Below are positions 59,078 through 61,066 of a stretch of 61,066 bases of DNA, piece after piece (within the stretch, counting starts at the first letter, position 1; every line of letters starts with the position of its first letter). The notes beneath the pieces were generated by a model, which did no database searches, was not told the DNA's origin, and saw only the letters and a list, made by a program, of their open reading frames with translations. The position numbers and the translations under genes were made by a program. This stretch comes from Thermoleophilia bacterium (GTDB lineage Bacteria > Actinomycetota > Thermoleophilia > BMS3ABIN01), in NCBI GenBank assembly GCA_014859345.1, contig JACUUL010000006.1, forward strand, positions 1 through 61,066. Reading direction: 5' to 3'.

Positions 59078-60430
59078 ATGAAGTCAAGTTGGAAAGTAAG
59101 CCTAGTGGCCGTCGCCATCATGGCGCTGGCCCTGGTGCCAGTTCTTGGCGCCAGCATAGGCACTGCTGCCGCGCCGGATTCGCAGCTCAGCGATGATATT
59201 GTATTCATGGGCAACGGCGGTCCGGGCGGCAACAACGTCAAGGTGCTCGACATCGACGCCATGGCGGTGGTAAACACCATTGGCGGCGGCGGCCTGCTGG
59301 CCAATAACCACGGCGTGCTGGTGGAGGACGGCGTCCTCTGGAACGCTAACGCCGCGCTGGCCGGTTACGACAGCCGTATCGTCAAGCTCGATCTCGGCAC
59401 TCTGGCGCAGTCCTCTTACGAAGTGGCTAGCGCCGACCAGTACGCGTTCACGGCCGGACTTTGCGGCATCGAATTTGCTCCGAACGGAAAGATCTGGGCT
59501 ACCTCGATGTCCGCGGCTGCCGGCAACGGCGGCATCTACGAGTTCGACAAGGCCACCGGCAGCACCGGCGGCTACGTGAATCCCGGAGTGGGCGCCGATA
59601 ACCGCGCCACCTGCGGCATCGGCTGGAGCACCGACGGCACCACCGCCTACGCTTCACTGATGCCCGCCAAAAAGCTCACCACGATGGCGTGGCCGGGTGG
59701 CGCGATAAGCGATCAGCTGGATATCATCGACACCGGCGCCCTGCACATCCTCGACGTGGCCCGGACCGCTAACTATGCCTACGTGACAGGTGGAAACATC
59801 AGCGGCGACAGCAAGCTGGCGGTCGTCGACCTGTCCAGCGGCGCGCAGGTCGGTGTAACAACCGTAGCGGGCGGCGGCGACATGCACGGCCCCACGGTGG
59901 CCCATGACGAGGGCTTCCTGTATGTGCACTCCCGGGGCGGCTCCGCCGGCATCAATCCGTCCTTCCCGGGCACTACGTTCATCTTCGACATCGGCGGCGG
60001 CTCTGCCGGAGGCACAAAGACCGCGCCTGCACTGATCGGCCAGGTCGCCGACGAAGGCACAGGCGGCATCTCCTGCGGCACCGATGTGGCCACCAAGAGC
60101 GACTACTGCGCCAAGCCGGCCCTGAGCCTGAGCAAGACCAACGTCTACTGGGCCAGCTATGCCGACTACACGGACCGGAACCTGTCGGTTGACTACAGCA
60201 TCGGCAACGGCTCCGCTCTGGCGGCGGCTCATAACGTGGCCATCAGCGGCACCGTCAACACCAACGGCGTCACCATGGTAAGCGCCTCCGCGGTGGGCAA
60301 CATCGCTGGCGGCGGCAGCGCACCGGCTACGGTCGTTTACAACGTGCCTGCGGGCGTAAGCTCGTTCAATACCACAGTACAGGCCACTGCCAACGATCTG
60401 TGCAACAACTCCTACTCCTACCCCGCCTAG
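59078..60430 (+). CDS. secreted beta-propeller-like protein with C-terminal Ig-like domain
   Basis: A 450-aa exported protein. The signal peptide (about 1-31) ends in a likely cleavage site after GTAAA. Residues about 40-345 hold glycine-rich units of about 45-55 residues recalling a beta-propeller: NNVKVLDIDAMAVVNTIGG, SRIVKLDLGTLAQ, GGIYEFDKATGSTGG, LHILDVARTANYAYVTGG and SKLAVVDLSSGAQVG. The last 100 residues (DRNLSVDYSIGNGSALAAAH onwards) resemble a DUF11/CARDB-type Ig fold and carry a late Cys. Few Lys, many Gly/Ala. Surface display is likely; binding or enzymatic function unknown. It is followed after 80 bases by a RiPP-like peptide gene. Confidence 0.75.
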   Translation: MKSSWKVSLVAVAIMALALVPVLGASIGTAAAPDSQLSDDIVFMGNGGPGGNNVKVLDIDAMAVVNTIGGGGLLANNHGVLVEDGVLWNANAALAGYDSRIVKLDLGTLAQSSYEVASADQYAFTAGLCGIEFAPNGKIWATSMSAAAGNGGIYEFDKATGSTGGYVNPGVGADNRATCGIGWSTDGTTAYASLMPAKKLTTMAWPGGAISDQLDIIDTGALHILDVARTANYAYVTGGNISGDSKLAVVDLSSGAQVGVTTVAGGGDMHGPTVAHDEGFLYVHSRGGSAGINPSFPGTTFIFDIGGGSAGGTKTAPALIGQVADEGTGGISCGTDVATKSDYCAKPALSLSKTNVYWASYADYTDRNLSVDYSIGNGSALAAAHNVAISGTVNTNGVTMVSASAVGNIAGGGSAPATVVYNVPAGVSSFNTTVQATANDLCNNSYSYPA

Positions 60431-60510
60431 CCTGAATAACGCCAGGGCAACAAGGTAGCAGCGAGGAGCAGCCAGTGCTAACGACACTGAGGATGAAGGG
60501 AGAACGCAAT

Positions 60511-60648
60511 ATGGCAGTTACAAAGAGCGACCATCGGGAGCCTTACGCGAAGCCTGAGCTGGTCAGGCACGAGAACCTGAAGGAGATCACCTTCGAGTGC
60601 GCCGACTGGCAGTGCAGCGTTCAGGTTCCGGGCGAGCCGTCCGCATAG
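60511..60648 (+). CDS. candidate RiPP precursor peptide with lasso-type leader
   Basis: A 45-aa peptide starting MAVTKSDHREPYAKPELVRH. The leader has Y12-x2-P15-x-L17 and Thr27, the pattern that PqqD-like recognition proteins bind in lasso-peptide and related precursors. The putative core after about residue 27 is FECADWQCSVQVPGEPSA, with two Cys (30 and 35) in C-x4-C spacing around a Trp. There is no Gly/Ser at core position 1 with Asp/Glu at 7-9, so a classic lasso ring is unlikely; a thioether, cyclophane or disulfide product is more plausible. The start has GGGAG eight bases upstream. Modification genes would lie past the window. Confidence 0.65.
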   Translation: MAVTKSDHREPYAKPELVRHENLKEITFECADWQCSVQVPGEPSA

Positions 60649-60680
60649 GCGGTTAAACGGTCGATCAAGACGAGAAAGAC

Positions 60681-60708
60681 GGGAGGAAGGCCTCCGGGCC
60701 TTCCTCCC
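60681..60708 (+). other. 12-bp perfect hairpin after the precursor gene
   Basis: GGGAGGAAGGCC pairs perfectly with GGCCTTCCTCCC around a TCCG loop, 32 bases after the precursor stop. There is no T-run, so it may stabilise the 3' end of a processed precursor mRNA or act as a partial terminator. No gene is seen between it and 60916. Confidence 0.8.
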
Positions 60709-60915
60709 GCGCCAGGATGAGATCGAGTCACATCCGGATATCAGTAAGACGTTCTGCGCCGGATCATGATAAAGAAGTACTGTTCCGGCAGACAACAACC
60801 GGCGCCTGACCGGGCGCCGTGAAGGGGGTTTTGGGACCTGCAGCATGGGTCTGAAAGGAAGAAGGCCCGAATATCGGGTCAAATTTTCATCTGAGGATGA
60901 AGGGAGGAAGTACTT

Positions 60916-61066
60916 ATGCAAGTAAGTTCCAAATTGCTGTTTAAAACGGCAATATTATTGCTGGGCCTGCTGCTGGCGGTATCGGTTTTCGTGGGCATAA
61001 GCGCCCAGAAGGCCAGCGCCCTCAACGCCAGCCAGTGGGAAACCGTGCGCGGCTACGTCGATTCTT
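60916..61066 (+). CDS. secreted protein, N-terminal fragment (cut by the window end)
   Basis: The first 50 residues are visible. MQVSSKLLFK and a hydrophobic stretch (about 11-29, TAILLLGLLLAVSVFVGIS) end in a signal-peptidase site near QKASA-LN. A perfect GGAGG lies eight bases before the ATG, inside a 16-base sequence also found before the precursor gene. The mature protein begins LNASQWETVRGYVDS; no family is recognisable from this length. Confidence 0.7.
   Translation, partial: MQVSSKLLFKTAILLLGLLLAVSVFVGISAQKASALNASQWETVRGYVDS

Noticed and set aside
60511-60648. Calling the small peptide a true lasso peptide
   Set aside because: The leader fits, but the core has no Gly/Ser/Ala/Cys at position 1 with Asp/Glu at 7-9 in any sensible cleavage register.
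60717-60809. 30-residue reading frame between the precursor and the last gene
   Set aside because: No ribosome site, no leader motif, no hydrophobic segment; probably untranslated spacer.
60478-60921. Minus-strand frame across the precursor and hairpin
   Set aside because: Antisense shadow with no ribosome site; the opposite strand has the leader peptide with good translation signals.
1-61066. CRISPR arrays, insertion sequences, prophage genes, rRNA
   Set aside because: No regularly spaced repeats, transposase or integrase motifs, or rRNA signatures were found on either strand.

Overview
The window looks like chromosome from an uncultured, GC-rich, probably anaerobic Gram-positive-type bacterium, most likely a deep-branching actinobacterial lineage; this placement is inference from gene content, not phylogeny. 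Supporting signs are frequent TTG and GTG starts, strong AGGAGG-type ribosome sites, an LCP-family wall-polymer attachment protein, a Rex redox repressor, CO-dehydrogenase accessory genes (cooC, cooT, nickel-type cbiMQO), a formate/nitrite channel and oxygen-independent radical SAM enzymes. No rRNA, CRISPR array, transposase or prophage was seen. There is one tRNA, Arg-CCT.

Layout. 0-8 kb (+): HtrA-type protease, AcuC-like deacetylase, inositol-phosphatase-like protein, AmrS-like radical SAM protein, then a trehalose block (treT, otsA-like, phasin-like). 8-15 kb: GT-C glycosyltransferase, GNAT-like protein, metallophosphoesterase, YtxH protein, DUF542 protein, lemA-htpX, FNT channel, radC. 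15.4-18 kb: an AT-rich DnaA-box-bearing region, then rpmH-rnpA-yidD-yidC-jag, without dnaA upstream or rsmG-parAB downstream. 18-31 kb: CopZ-like chaperone, zinc ribbon, YhaM-type nuclease, a repeat-bearing YtxH protein, mgsA/rarA, envelope-sugar genes (sugar-nucleotide transferase, ugd, LCP protein, GT4), nrnA and a B12-radical SAM protein. 31-36 kb: orphan membrane protein, tRNA-Arg with a duplicated hairpin repeat, ddl, aminotransferase, DUF4126 protein, acylphosphatase.

36-40 kb (-) is a nickel/cobalt uptake operon, DUF3842-cooT-cbiM-cbiQ-cbiO, with a hairpin-rich leader behind a good promoter and a second structured segment before cbiM. 40-51 kb carries a second PflA-like radical SAM protein, an orphan PAS-GAF sensor, a DPM1-type glycosyltransferase, an ABC-2 exporter, CopA, a tandem rhodanese protein, dtd with a small basic protein, and an O-antigen-ligase-like protein. 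51-57.7 kb (-) is a respiratory-cofactor operon, hemB-hemL-rex-(isoprenyl-synthase-like)-ubiD-ubiA, preceded by a promoter and a Rex-operator-like site, suggesting NADH/NAD+ control of heme and quinone synthesis. cooC follows.

58.5-61 kb begins what looks like an accessory locus: an AT-rich control region with an 18-bp palindrome, a secreted beta-propeller-like protein, a 45-aa peptide with a lasso-type YxxPxL leader and a two-cysteine core (a candidate RiPP precursor), a strong 12-bp hairpin, and the start of another secreted protein cut by the window end. This is the most promising candidate for an undescribed system. Its modification genes, if they exist, should lie just beyond the right edge.
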